Shown: positions 54,565 to 63,195, counted from the first letter of the stretch. The stretch: 64,000 bases of DNA from Collimonas sp. PA-H2 (GCF_002564105.1 NZ_PDBX01000001.1:868001-932000), one strand, 5' to 3'. Numbers and translations are program-made. The notes: generated by a model not told the origin, from the letters alone.

Positions 54565-55485
54565 CTACCCCGCCAGCACTGCGCGGCTGCTCGTCGTTTG
54601 CAGCCGCTTTTCAATCAGTTCCGACATCCCTTGCGCCGCAATCGAGAGCGCGCGCTCTTTCTTTTTCACGATCAAGATAGGCCGCACCACGTCGCCGGCC
54701 TGCATCGGAATGCTCAGCAGATTCATCTTGCGGAACTGGAAAAGGGTCAGCTCCGGCACGATGCTGACTCCCAGTCCCGCTTCAATCAGGCCGGCCACCG
54801 TCGCCAGGTGCTCCACTTCCAGTCCCGAATTCTTGACCGCTATACCGCGCAACAACAGCTCGACATGCTGGCGCACGCTGGTGGAGCGCGCCAGGTGAAT
54901 CAATTCGCAACCGCTCAGATCGGCCGGCCGGATGCGGCGCTTGCCCGCTAGCGGGTGATCCTGGCGGCACACCAGGTAAAAGGGATCGCTGCACAAGGTC
55001 TTGGTGTCGAATTCCGTCAGGCCGGAAGCGGGCGCGGTCAAAGCCAGATCCACCTTGCCCTGGCGCAGCAGGGCCAGGCACTGGTCCGACAAGGCGTCGA
55101 ACAGCTGCACGGTGATGCCAGGATAAGCCTGCCTGTATTCGGCGATCACCGCCGGCAAGCCATGCGCCGCCAGCGACGGCAAGGCGGCAATCGCCACCCT
55201 GCCCTTGCGGCGCGCGACGTAATCGCTCATGTCGGCGAACGCCGATTCGATGTCGCCGACCAAGGCGCGCGCCACTTCCGCGAACAGCTCGCCTTCCGCC
55301 GTCAGCATGACATTGCGGGTATCGCGCTCAAACAGCCTGGCGCCGACGCTTTCTTCCAGCTTCTGGATCATCACGCTGAATGCCGATTGCGACATGCAAC
55401 AGCGCTCGGCGGCATGGGTGAAGTGCTTGCACTCTTGCAGCGCCAGGAAGGCGTGCAGCGAACGGGTGGAAATATTCAGGTTCAT
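54565..55485 (-). CDS. LysR-family transcriptional regulator
   Basis: A 306-residue regulator from the ATG at 55485 (MNLNISTRSLHAFLALQECK); an ATG six codons upstream is possible. HTH: FTHAAERCCMSQSAFSVMIQ. The effector domain begins near residue 88 (GRVAIAALPSLAAHGLPAVI). The divergent arrangement with the CitMHS-AtuA unit and a perfect palindrome in the gap make it their likely activator. Ligand unknown, probably the transported acid or a product. Confidence 0.85.
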   Translation of the reverse strand: MNLNISTRSLHAFLALQECKHFTHAAERCCMSQSAFSVMIQKLEESVGARLFERDTRNVMLTAEGELFAEVARALVGDIESAFADMSDYVARRKGRVAIAALPSLAAHGLPAVIAEYRQAYPGITVQLFDALSDQCLALLRQGKVDLALTAPASGLTEFDTKTLCSDPFYLVCRQDHPLAGKRRIRPADLSGCELIHLARSTSVRQHVELLLRGIAVKNSGLEVEHLATVAGLIEAGLGVSIVPELTLFQFRKMNLLSIPMQAGDVVRPILIVKKKERALSIAAQGMSELIEKRLQTTSSRAVLAG

Positions 55486-55506
55486 GGCAGATTGCCTATT
55501 CATCTG

Positions 55507-55532
55507 TTTTTCCGATCAATCTATCGGAAAAA
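55507..55532 (+). promoter_or_regulatory. LysR-type operator palindrome
   Basis: TTTTTCCGAT (55507-55516), six bases, ATCGGAAAAA (55523-55532): perfect 10-bp arms, containing T-N11-A patterns, 21 bp upstream of the LysR gene start and 100 bp before the transporter gene. Confidence 0.75.
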
Positions 55533-55632
55533 ACCATTTTACAGCACAAAGCCGGGCCGCCAGAATCCAGGTAAATACAAAGCAATAACAAAAATATCCA
55601 TAAAAATATCCACAGGATAGGAGACAGACAAC

Positions 55633-56931
55633 ATGCTGGCACTGCTCGGCTTCATCACCATCTTCACACTGCTGACGGCGATCCTGACGAAACGGATGTC
55701 GCCGCTGGTGGCGCTGATCGCGATCCCCGTGGCCGCCGCCCTGATCGGCGGCTTCGGCCTCGAAACTTCGACGTTTATCGTTTCCGGCATTACCAAGATT
55801 GCGCCGGTGGCCGGCATGTTCGTGTTCGCGATCCTGTTTTTCGGCATCTTGACCGACGCCGGCATGCTCGATCCGATCATCGCCGGCATCCTGCGCATCG
55901 TCGGCAGCCGCCCCAGCCGCATCGTCCCCGGCACCGCCTTGCTGGCCTTGCTGATCCATCTGGACGGCTCCGGCGCCGTCACTTTCCTGGTGACCATTCC
56001 CGCCATGCTGCCGCTGTATCAGCGGCTGGGAATCGACAAGCGCATCCTGGCCTGCGTGGCCTCGCTCGCCGCCGGCGTCAATTTCCTGCCCTGGACCGGC
56101 CCCATGATCCGCGCCTCGGCTGCCTTGCATATCCCGATCAGCGAGATTTTCATGCCCTTGATTCCGGTGCAGCTGGTCGGCCTGGTGTTCGTCTTTTCGG
56201 TCGCCTTCTATCTCGGCATCAAGGAAGAGCGCCGGCTAGGCCTGGCCAAAGGCGCTGCAAGCAGCTTCGTGCAAGCACGCGAATTATCGGAAGAAGAGAA
56301 AAAAATCCGCCGTCCGCAGAATTTCTGGATCAACATCATCCTGACCGTGCTGGTACTCGGAGTGATGATCAGCGGCAAGATCGATCCGGTAGTGATGTTC
56401 ATGCTCGGCGTAGTGCTGGCGCTGATGATCAATTACCGCGACGTCGACATGCAGCGGGCCCGCATCGACGCCCATGCCAAAGCGGCCCTGCTGATGGCCA
56501 GCATCCTGTTCGCGGCCGGCGTGTTCACCGGCATCATGAGCAAATCCGGCATGCTGTCGGCCATGGCCAAAATGGCGGTCGGCTTTGTGCCGCCGTCCAT
56601 GGCCTCGCATATTCCGGTGGTGCTGGGGCTGTTGTCGATGCCGCTGTCGATGCTGTTCGATCCCGATTCCTTTTATTTCGGCGTACTGCCGGTGATCGCC
56701 GAGGTCGGCCACATGCTGGGCGTGCAACCCTTGCATGTGGCGCAAGCAGCGTTGCTCGGGCAGATGACCACCGGCTTTCCGGTCAGCCCGCTGACCCCGG
56801 CCACTTTCCTGGTGGCCGGACTGGCTGGAATCGATCTCGCCGATCACCAGAAATACACTTTCAAATACCTGTTCGCAGCATCCGTCATCATGACCATCAC
56901 CTGTGTCGTGATCGGCGTCTTTCCCTTGTAA
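55633..56931 (+). CDS. CitMHS-family divalent-cation/citrate-type transporter
   Basis: A 432-residue inner-membrane protein with about twelve hydrophobic segments. Conserved segments are ITKIAPVAGMFVFAILFFGI, LDGSGAVTFLVTIPAMLPLY, AAGVNFLPWTGPMIRASAAL and DPDSFYFGVLPVIAEVGHML, matching the CitM/CitH family that imports citrate complexed with Mg or Ca and related acids. AGGAGACAG precedes the ATG. It is the first gene of an apparent operon with the AtuA-family gene. The true substrate is probably whatever the AtuA-like enzyme handles. Confidence 0.85.
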   Translation: MLALLGFITIFTLLTAILTKRMSPLVALIAIPVAAALIGGFGLETSTFIVSGITKIAPVAGMFVFAILFFGILTDAGMLDPIIAGILRIVGSRPSRIVPGTALLALLIHLDGSGAVTFLVTIPAMLPLYQRLGIDKRILACVASLAAGVNFLPWTGPMIRASAALHIPISEIFMPLIPVQLVGLVFVFSVAFYLGIKEERRLGLAKGAASSFVQARELSEEEKKIRRPQNFWINIILTVLVLGVMISGKIDPVVMFMLGVVLALMINYRDVDMQRARIDAHAKAALLMASILFAAGVFTGIMSKSGMLSAMAKMAVGFVPPSMASHIPVVLGLLSMPLSMLFDPDSFYFGVLPVIAEVGHMLGVQPLHVAQAALLGQMTTGFPVSPLTPATFLVAGLAGIDLADHQKYTFKYLFAASVIMTITCVVIGVFPL

Positions 56932-56983
56932 GAGCAGGACATAAGAGCAGGACATAAAAGCAGGACCAGCCCAGGAGATTATC

Positions 56984-58318
56984 GTGAGACCCATCAGAAT
57001 CGGCGCCGGCGCCGGCTATTCCGGCGACCGCATCGAACCCGCTGTCGAACTGGCTGAAAAAGGCCAGCTCGACTACTTGGTGTTCGAGTGCCTGGCCGAA
57101 CGCACCATCGCCATCGCCCAGCAAGCGAAAATGAAAAACCCAGCGCTAGGTTACGACCCGCTGCTGGAACAGCGCATGCAAGCAGTGCTGCGCACCTGCA
57201 GTGAAAAAAAGATCCGCATCATCACCAACATGGGCGCCGCCAATCCCCTCGCCGCCGCCGCCAAGGTCAGGCAGATTGCCGCCGCCATGCAGCTCGACCT
57301 CAAGGTGGCGGCGGTCACCGGCGACGACGTGCTGGACATAATCAAGGCGGGCGCCTATGCCAGCGACCAGGGCAAGCCGCTGAATGCGCTGGCAGGCAAG
57401 CTGCTGTCGGCCAATGCCTATATCGGCGCGGCGCCGCTGGTCGCCGCACTGGCCGAGGGCGCCGACGTCATCATCTGCGGCCGCGTAGCCGATCCCTCAT
57501 TGTTCCTGGCGCCGCTGATCCATGAATTCGGCTGGGCCATGGACGACTGGCAGCGCCTGGGACAAGGCACGCTGGTCGGCCACCTGCTTGAATGCGCCGG
57601 CCAGATCAGCGGCGGCTACTTTGCCGATCCCGGCTACAAGGATGTGCCAGGACTGGGCCGCCTGGGCTTCCCGATCGGCGAGGTGGCGGCAGACGGCGCG
57701 GTCGTCATCACCAAGGTGGCGGGATCGGGCGGACAGATAACGGCAGCCACCTGCAAGGAACAGCTGCTGTATGAAATCCATGATCCCGGCGCTTACTTCA
57801 CGCCGGACGTGGTGGCGGATTTTTCCGCCGTGAGCGTAACCGAAATCGGCCAGGACCGCGTGCTGGTGCAAGGCGCGAGCGGGCGCGCAAAGAGCGATAC
57901 GCTCAAGGTATCGATAGGCTATGTCGACGGCTACATAGGGGAAGGCCAGATTTCCTATGCCGGGCCGGGCGCGCTGGCGCGCGGGCGGCTGGCGTTGGAT
58001 ATCGTTGCGGAAAGGCTGCAGCTGAGCGGCGCCAGGTTTGATGAAATCCGCTACGACCTGCTCGGCGTCGACGCCATCCACGGCGCCGCATTGTCGGCAC
58101 AGGCGGCGGCGCCCTACGAAGTACGGCTGCGGGTGACCGCCCGCAGCGATAGCATGCACGGCGCGGCGAGCATCGGCAACGAAGTCGAAACCTTGTACAC
58201 CTGCGGTCCGGCGGCCGGCGGCGGCGTCACCAAAACGGCCAGGGAAGTAATCGCCGTGCAGTCCACCCTGCTGCCGCGGCAACTGGTGCAGACCGCCATT
58301 CATTTTGCAGAGGATTGA
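56984..58318 (+). CDS. AtuA-family protein (DUF1446)
   Basis: A 444-residue soluble protein with GTG start at 56984 behind CAGGAG. It opens RPIRIGAGAGYSGDRIEPAV and has YLVFECLAERTIAIAQQAKM, RIITNMGAANPLAAAAKVRQ and ADVIICGRVADPSLFLAPLI, all hallmarks of the family named for Pseudomonas AtuA (acyclic terpene utilisation). The reaction is not established; members accompany acyl-CoA or hydroxy-acid catabolism. Here, unlike in atu clusters, no carboxylase or acyl-CoA dehydrogenase genes adjoin. Three 13-bp direct repeats (AGAGCAGGACATA-like) fill the gap after the transporter. Confidence 0.84.
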   Translation: MRPIRIGAGAGYSGDRIEPAVELAEKGQLDYLVFECLAERTIAIAQQAKMKNPALGYDPLLEQRMQAVLRTCSEKKIRIITNMGAANPLAAAAKVRQIAAAMQLDLKVAAVTGDDVLDIIKAGAYASDQGKPLNALAGKLLSANAYIGAAPLVAALAEGADVIICGRVADPSLFLAPLIHEFGWAMDDWQRLGQGTLVGHLLECAGQISGGYFADPGYKDVPGLGRLGFPIGEVAADGAVVITKVAGSGGQITAATCKEQLLYEIHDPGAYFTPDVVADFSAVSVTEIGQDRVLVQGASGRAKSDTLKVSIGYVDGYIGEGQISYAGPGALARGRLALDIVAERLQLSGARFDEIRYDLLGVDAIHGAALSAQAAAPYEVRLRVTARSDSMHGAASIGNEVETLYTCGPAAGGGVTKTAREVIAVQSTLLPRQLVQTAIHFAED

Positions 58319-58319
58319 C

Positions 58320-58643
58320 ATGAAACTACGCGAACTTGCTCATTCCCGCGCCGGCGACAAAGGCGACATCTCGAATATTTCCGTGATTGCCTATCGGGAA
58401 AGCGATTATGCTTTTCTGGAAAGCTATCTCACGCCGGAGCGCGTGAAGCAGCATTTCTCGGAGATTGTCGATGGCGACGTCACGCGCTACGCATTGCCTC
58501 AGCTGGGCGCCCTGAATTTCGTCATGCAGCGCGCCCTGGGCGGCGGCGTGACGCGTTCGCTGGCCTTGGACGCGCATGGAAAATGCCTGAGTTCAGCGAT
58601 TATGAACCTGGAGATCCCCGATGCTCTGTACCAGGCCGCCTGA
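58320..58643 (+). CDS. AtuA-associated small ferredoxin-fold-like protein
   Basis: A 107-residue protein starting one base after the AtuA-family stop: MKLRELAHSRAGDKGDISNI then VIAYRESDYAFLESYLTPER and RYALPQLGALNFVMQRALGG. This is the domain that is fused to the C-terminus of AtuA in many species, here a separate gene. It probably forms a complex with the 444-residue partner. No Cys ligands, so it is not an iron-sulfur protein. Confidence 0.83.
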   Translation: MKLRELAHSRAGDKGDISNISVIAYRESDYAFLESYLTPERVKQHFSEIVDGDVTRYALPQLGALNFVMQRALGGGVTRSLALDAHGKCLSSAIMNLEIPDALYQAA

Positions 58644-58743
58644 CAATCCGGCGTAATAACTCAACCAGACAAGTCAGCGAAACAAACCCTCGCAATCCTG
58701 AATTCCACCGCAAGAACCAGAGTTCCCTGGTGCGGGACAAGCA

Positions 58744-58788
58744 GTATCTTTCAAGTTCGCGGCGCCTGCCGCTCGACTTGAAAGATAC
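58744..58788 (+). promoter_or_regulatory. long leader hairpin immediately before the EamA gene
   Basis: GTATCTTTCAAGT (58744-58756) pairs perfectly with ACTTGAAAGATAC (58776-58788), and inside it GCGGC pairs with GCCGC around GCCT. The right arm contains GAAAGA, the only Shine-Dalgarno-like bases for the ATG at 58794, so folding would hide the start region. As DNA it could also be a dimer operator. Confidence 0.68.
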
Positions 58789-58793
58789 ACGCC

Positions 58794-59729
58794 ATGAACC
58801 TGATTGAACTGTGCCTGCTGGCGGCGATCTGGGGCGCCTCCTTCCTGTTCCTGCGCATCGCCGCGCCGGAATTCGGCCCGCTGGCCCTGATCGCCCTGCG
58901 CGTCGGCATTGCCGCCCTGGTGCTAACGCCGGTGCTGCGCTCCGCGCCGGCGCGCCGCCAGTTGCGCGCCAAGGCATGGCCGCTGCTGGTGGTCGGCATC
59001 AGCAATTCGGCGATTCCGTTCGGCCTGTTTGCCTATTCCACCCTGTATGTCAACGCCGGCCTGGACGCCATCCTGAACGCCACCACGCCGATCTGGACCG
59101 CCCTTATCGCGGCAGCCTGGTTCCAGGCCGGCCTCGGCCGCCGGCAGATCGCCGGCTTGCTGCTGGGATTGGCCGGGGTGGTGCTGCTGGTGTGGGATAC
59201 CTTGGGCGCCGGCATTGCCGGCGTGCCGCTGGCGATCGCCGCCGCGCTGCTGGCCACCGTCTGCTACGGCTTTGCAGTGAATTATTCCAAACGCCACCTG
59301 GCCGGCATACAGCCGCTGGTGGTCGCTTTCGGCAGCCAGTTCTTTGCCGCCATCGTGCTGTTGCCGGTCGCCCTGCCGTTTTGGCCGCGGCAGGCTATCG
59401 CCGCCTCAACCTGGATGTGCGTGGCGGCGCTCGGCGTGGTCTGCACCGGCCTTGCCTATATCCTGTATTTCCGCCTGATCGAGCGCGTGGGTGCGGCGTA
59501 TGCGGCATCGGTAACGTTCCTGATCCCGGTTTTCGGGCTTATATGGGGTGCGCTGTTTCTCGGCGAAAAGGTGACACCGTCCATGCTGGCCGGCTGCGCC
59601 GTCGTGCTGCTGGGGACTGCGCTGGCCAGCGGCAAGCTGGAAAATCTGCTCGGAGGAAGGCGCAAAGGCGGCCTGAGGGTTGAGCAAGGACTGTCCTCGG
59701 AAATAAAAATCAATAATAAATTACCATAA
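58794..59729 (+). CDS. EamA/DMT-superfamily transporter
   Basis: A 311-residue inner-membrane protein with ten predicted helices in two EamA repeats: LLAAIWGASFLFLRIAAPEF at the start of the first and LLATVCYGFAVNYSKRHLAG at the start of the second. The end of repeat two reads VTFLIPVFGLIWGALFLGEK, the family's proline-containing signature. It probably exports an amino acid or metabolite. It follows an unusual leader hairpin and has no co-transcribed neighbour. The last 25 residues are polar and unlike the family. Confidence 0.86.
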   Translation: MNLIELCLLAAIWGASFLFLRIAAPEFGPLALIALRVGIAALVLTPVLRSAPARRQLRAKAWPLLVVGISNSAIPFGLFAYSTLYVNAGLDAILNATTPIWTALIAAAWFQAGLGRRQIAGLLLGLAGVVLLVWDTLGAGIAGVPLAIAAALLATVCYGFAVNYSKRHLAGIQPLVVAFGSQFFAAIVLLPVALPFWPRQAIAASTWMCVAALGVVCTGLAYILYFRLIERVGAAYAASVTFLIPVFGLIWGALFLGEKVTPSMLAGCAVVLLGTALASGKLENLLGGRRKGGLRVEQGLSSEIKINNKLP

Positions 59730-59747
59730 AATCACAATTTATTATTG
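59711..59747 (+). promoter_or_regulatory. AT-rich palindrome at the EamA 3' end
   Basis: CAATAATAAATT (59711-59722) and AATTTATTATTG (59736-59747) are perfect 12-bp arms around 13 bases that include the EamA stop codon. A weak promoter (TTGTTT, 16 bases, TAGAAT ending at 59772) follows, before the DUF2975 trio. It may be the operator of the HTH protein encoded at 60600. Confidence 0.5.
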
Positions 59748-59800
59748 TTTTACGATAATTTTAGACTAGAATACGGCAATCCTATCAACAAGGAAGCGCC

Positions 59801-60028
59801 GTGAAGCCGGATTTCATTACTCTCGCTCGCTGTTACCTGGCGACACTTTGCTCGTGGCTGGCCATCGCCATCATGGCGCTATACCTCGGCTGCAAGGTCA
59901 TGCCGCACCTTGGCGTCCACGGTTCCGTGAAAATGGGTTTCCATGCCGCCGCGGCCGACCGCGCCATGGCAAGCCTTGGCAACGCTTTCAATTTCCATAT
60001 TTTCATTCATCTGAATTATCCACAATGA
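59801..60028 (+). CDS. small membrane protein upstream of DUF2975
   Basis: A 75-residue protein from a GTG (59801) preceded by AAGGAAG. One transmembrane helix (LATLCSWLAIAIMALYLGCK) lies near the N-terminus; the rest is polar with HLGVHGSVKMGFHAAAADRA. The stop TGA overlaps the ATG of the DUF2975 gene (60025-60028), so it is translationally coupled. Unknown family; probably a component of the same membrane unit. Confidence 0.62.
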   Translation: MKPDFITLARCYLATLCSWLAIAIMALYLGCKVMPHLGVHGSVKMGFHAAAADRAMASLGNAFNFHIFIHLNYPQ

Positions 60029-60591
60029 CAGCGCCTAAAAGACCGAACCTGCAACAGGATCGTATTGCCCAGACCAGCCAGCGCATGGCAAGCGTCACCA
60101 TGCTGCTGCTGATCGCCATGCTGGTTTTCAGCATTGGCGGCTGGCTGTTTCCGCATGAATTTATCCGCTTCAGCGATTACTCCAACGCCGCCACCCAGCT
60201 CGGCATCGATCCGGCCAGCCTGCCTGCATGGCAGCTTGCGGGCGCTATCGTTATCACCAATATCCCTTTGCTGGCGCTCGGCTATGGCTTGTATCAGCTG
60301 CGCGCTCTGTTCCAGCGCTATGCACGCGGTGAATATTTTTCGGCGGCGGCAGCCATCCACCTGGGCAGGGTCGGCCAAAGCCTGGCCTGGTGGGTGGTGC
60401 TGGGCGTTCTCTGCCAGCCGCTGTCCAGCATCTGGCTGACCATCATGCGGCCGGTAGGCCATCGCCTGGTCAACGTCGGCTTTGGCAGCAGCGAAGTGGT
60501 TTCCCTGTTCATGGCCGCCTCCATCACCGTGATTGCCCGCATCCTGCAGCGCGCCAGCGAAGTCGACGCTGAAAACCGGCAGTTCGTCTGA
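60025..60591 (+). CDS. DUF2975 membrane protein
   Basis: A 188-residue protein with four hydrophobic segments in the DUF2975 pattern: VTMLLLIAMLVFSIGGWLFP, AIVITNIPLLALGYGLYQLR, the polar signature LFQRYARGEYFSAAAAIHLG and VVSLFMAASITVIARILQRA. Genes of this family are almost always followed by a small Cro/C1-type HTH gene, as here. Sensing or signalling at the membrane has been suggested, but the function is not known. Confidence 0.83.
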   Translation: MTAPKRPNLQQDRIAQTSQRMASVTMLLLIAMLVFSIGGWLFPHEFIRFSDYSNAATQLGIDPASLPAWQLAGAIVITNIPLLALGYGLYQLRALFQRYARGEYFSAAAAIHLGRVGQSLAWWVVLGVLCQPLSSIWLTIMRPVGHRLVNVGFGSSEVVSLFMAASITVIARILQRASEVDAENRQFV

Positions 60592-60599
60592 GGAAGTAA

Positions 60600-60833
60600 A
60601 TGGGTATCGTGATCACGCTGGACGTCATGCTGGCAAAACGCAAGGCGAAATCGAAAGACCTGGCGGCCGCCATCGGCATTACCGAACAGAATTTGTCGCT
60701 CTTAAAACAAGGCAAGGTGAAAGGCGTGCGGCTGGAAACCCTGGAAGCGATCTGCCGCTACCTTGACTGCCAGCCGGGCGACCTGCTGAGCTACCAGCCG
60801 GACCACGCCGTGCCTGACGCCGGCGCAGAGTAA
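60600..60833 (+). CDS. small Cro/C1-type HTH regulator (YozG-like)
   Basis: A 77-residue regulator. The HTH spans residues 10-65, with DLAAAIGITEQNLSLLKQGK and VRLETLEAICRYLDCQPGDL, typical of the YozG/HTH_26 group that accompanies DUF2975. It starts eight bases after the DUF2975 stop. It may regulate the trio through the palindrome at 59711-59747. Confidence 0.86.
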   Translation: MGIVITLDVMLAKRKAKSKDLAAAIGITEQNLSLLKQGKVKGVRLETLEAICRYLDCQPGDLLSYQPDHAVPDAGAE

Positions 60834-60882
60834 GCCTGCCGGGCTGGCTACCGCAACCGGTCAATCATTGTGTGAAGATAAT

Positions 60883-61518
60883 ATGCCTGACGCAAGCCGC
60901 TGGCCTTCAGCTCCCTATTCGCGTGCAATGCGTTGGGGCATCCTCGCCTCCCTGCTGTTGCACGCCGTGCTGCTGCAAATGTTTTTGCATCGTCAACCGG
61001 CGCCGCCCGCAGCGGCCCGCAGCGCATTCGCGGACATGACGCTGTTCCTGCTGCCGACGCCGCAGCCAAGGCTGCCGCCAGCACAGGTGCAGCGCCTGGA
61101 GTCCGCTGCGGCGCAGCCAGCGCAGCGCAATTCCCGTCGGCCCGGTTCCGATAGCAGCAAGAAAAACGTGACGCAGCCCTTGGCTGCATCGCCGATCGTC
61201 AATGAGGCAATCCACGCTGAGGCAAAAGAGCAGCCGGCGCTGCCCGAACCGCGGCCTCGCCTGGATCTGGATGCTGCAGTGAGAATGGCCGGGAAGATCG
61301 CCAGGGATCCAGACAGCATGCACGACGACAGAGCAGTCGCTCAATTGAAAAGCCATCCGCTGGAAGCGGTCAATCCCGACAGCCGCCTGGCGCAAGACAT
61401 ACAGCGCGGCGCACGCGCCGATTGCCTGCAAAGTCAAAGCTCAAAGGGGTTGCTGGCGCCGCTGTTCCTGATTGCCGATGCAGTGACGTCAAAAAAAGAC
61501 GGGGGCTGCAAATGGTAG
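60883..61518 (+). CDS. single-pass envelope protein, TonB-like layout, unknown family
   Basis: A 211-residue protein with one N-terminal membrane helix (MRWGILASLLLHAVLLQMFL) followed by a Pro/Ala/Gln-rich periplasmic stretch and a short C-terminal domain (RLAQDIQRGARADCLQSQSS to ADAVTSKKDGGCKW) with two Cys. The opening LLLHAVLL and Pro-rich linker recall TonB or TolA, but no TonB C-terminal domain is visible. Similar proteins with the DC...GCKW ending occur in Oxalobacteraceae. The ATG at 60883 was preferred to one five codons upstream. Confidence 0.66.
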   Translation: MPDASRWPSAPYSRAMRWGILASLLLHAVLLQMFLHRQPAPPAAARSAFADMTLFLLPTPQPRLPPAQVQRLESAAAQPAQRNSRRPGSDSSKKNVTQPLAASPIVNEAIHAEAKEQPALPEPRPRLDLDAAVRMAGKIARDPDSMHDDRAVAQLKSHPLEAVNPDSRLAQDIQRGARADCLQSQSSKGLLAPLFLIADAVTSKKDGGCKW

Positions 61519-61603
61519 GCAGCTGCAGATTGATGTGCCGGGATGGAATGTTCACACCCGGCAGGGACGCTCCTACCGAAAGGTAAGAGATGGCCCGTTG
61601 GGA

Positions 61604-61819
61604 TCACACGCCGATAACGCGGCGCGCCTCGCGCTCGGCCAGTTCCAGCGCTGCCTGTTCGGTTTTTACCGGCCGCCCGCAGCCTTTACCTATGGTTTGC
61701 ACGAAAACCTGATCGCCGCGCTGCGTCGATACCTGGATCACGCCCTTGAACATGCCTCCCGGTGCTGGAGCAACCCGCGCTTCGACCGTCTTGTTTCCCT
61801 TGGTTTCTTTAAAGGCCAT
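61604..61819 (-). CDS. small conserved hypothetical protein
   Basis: A 71-residue basic protein starting MAFKETKGNKTVEARVAPAP and continuing GGMFKGVIQVSTQRGDQVFV, KTEQAALELAEREARRVIGV. It looks like a small beta-sheet domain followed by a helix, without a signal peptide. GGAGAG precedes the ATG at 61819; an ATG four codons earlier is an alternative. No family is assigned. Confidence 0.6.
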   Translation of the reverse strand: MAFKETKGNKTVEARVAPAPGGMFKGVIQVSTQRGDQVFVQTIGKGCGRPVKTEQAALELAEREARRVIGV

Positions 61820-62008
61820 TTTGCTCTCCATTGTGATCGTGGCCTGATATTAGCATGCATGCATACCAGGCCAATCGATCTTGCCGGCAAGTCGGCTGCA
61901 ACCAGCCGCGCCCCTTGAAATTTCCATGCCTGATTAATTTTTCTTCAGAAAAATGCAGGCTCATGGTAAGTTTGCCATCAAGCATTCCGCCCACTCAAAG
62001 CTACCATC

Positions 62009-63136
62009 ATGAAGATAAACGTCGCCATCACCCTGAACATCAGTGACGATCCGCAGCAATCGATCTGGTATAACGGCGCCAACCAGAACTGTTTTTTCCT
62101 GTACCAGCTGCTGCGGAAGTCGCCGTTGGTCGACCATGTCTGGCTAGTGCACAGCGACGGCATCAAGAATTACCCTGCCGGCCTGCTGATGGGAGACCTG
62201 CAGCGCGCGCTGCGGCCCATTTCGAGCGTGCTGGACAAGACCGACCTGCTGGTCGAGATGAACGGCTTCGTGTCGCCGGAACAAGTTGAACGGGTGCGCC
62301 GGCGCAAGGGCAAGGCCGTGTCGTTCCGCTTTGGCAACGACTACGTGATCGCCGTCGAGACCATGACCTTCGGACGCGACCAGTGGCAGCCCAACCCCCA
62401 TCGGGTCACGTTTGACGAGCTGTGGACCAATCCCCAGCATGTCCACACCTGCAAGAGCTATTGGGAAAGCGTCTACAAGGCGCCGGTGCATGTGTTGCCG
62501 CACATCTGGGCGCCCTATTTCATCGAAGCTGCGCTGACGGCAAATCCTGAACTGCGGCAAAAATGGGGCTACCGCAACCACGGAACAGCCAAGCGGGTGG
62601 CGATTTTCGAACCGAACATCAATGTCGTCAAGAGCACCCTGATACCGATGCTGGCAACCAATCAGTTTTATATCGAACACCCCGGGCTGCTGGCGCATGT
62701 GTTCATGACGAATACTTTCCAGCTCAAGGAAAACAGCGCATTCAAGCACCTCGCCCTGGGTCTGGAGATAGTCAAGGACGGCAAGGCCACCGCCGATCAC
62801 CGCTTTCCGTTCTGCGCCTTCGCCGCCGAGCACACCGATATCGTGATTTCCCATCAATGGGAAAACGGCCTCAACTATCTGTTCTATGACGCGCTGTATG
62901 GCGGCTATCCGCTGGTGCACAATTCGCCGTACCTGAGCGAGGTCGGCTATTACTACCGCGATTTCGACGTCGCCGATGGCGCCAGGGCTTTAGCCGAGGC
63001 AGCTTTGTCGCACGATGAAAACAGCGCCGCTTACACGGCAAAAGCGCAGGCATTCCTGCACAGCGTCGACGCCACAGCGGAGGCAAATGTCGCCGCGTAT
63101 ACGCAGCGCATCGGCGCCCTGTTCGGCCCGCGCTGA
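62009..63136 (+). CDS. DUF2827 family protein
   Basis: A 375-residue soluble protein of DUF2827, known mainly from Burkholderiales surface-polysaccharide regions. Landmarks are NVAITLNISDDPQQSIWYNG, FFLYQLLRKSPLVDHVWLVH, DLLVEMNGFVSPEQVERVRR and the C-terminal YDALYGGYPLVHNSPYLSEV. The fold is predicted to be GT-B-like and the family is thought to act as glycosyltransferases, but activity is not shown. It precedes another glycan-type gene by 60 bp. Confidence 0.86.
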   Translation: MKINVAITLNISDDPQQSIWYNGANQNCFFLYQLLRKSPLVDHVWLVHSDGIKNYPAGLLMGDLQRALRPISSVLDKTDLLVEMNGFVSPEQVERVRRRKGKAVSFRFGNDYVIAVETMTFGRDQWQPNPHRVTFDELWTNPQHVHTCKSYWESVYKAPVHVLPHIWAPYFIEAALTANPELRQKWGYRNHGTAKRVAIFEPNINVVKSTLIPMLATNQFYIEHPGLLAHVFMTNTFQLKENSAFKHLALGLEIVKDGKATADHRFPFCAFAAEHTDIVISHQWENGLNYLFYDALYGGYPLVHNSPYLSEVGYYYRDFDVADGARALAEAALSHDENSAAYTAKAQAFLHSVDATAEANVAAYTQRIGALFGPR

Positions 63137-63195
63137 CCTGATCCGGCGCGGCATTCAGCGCCGCGAGAAAAAATTGTTCCAGGGGAAATAAAGCA

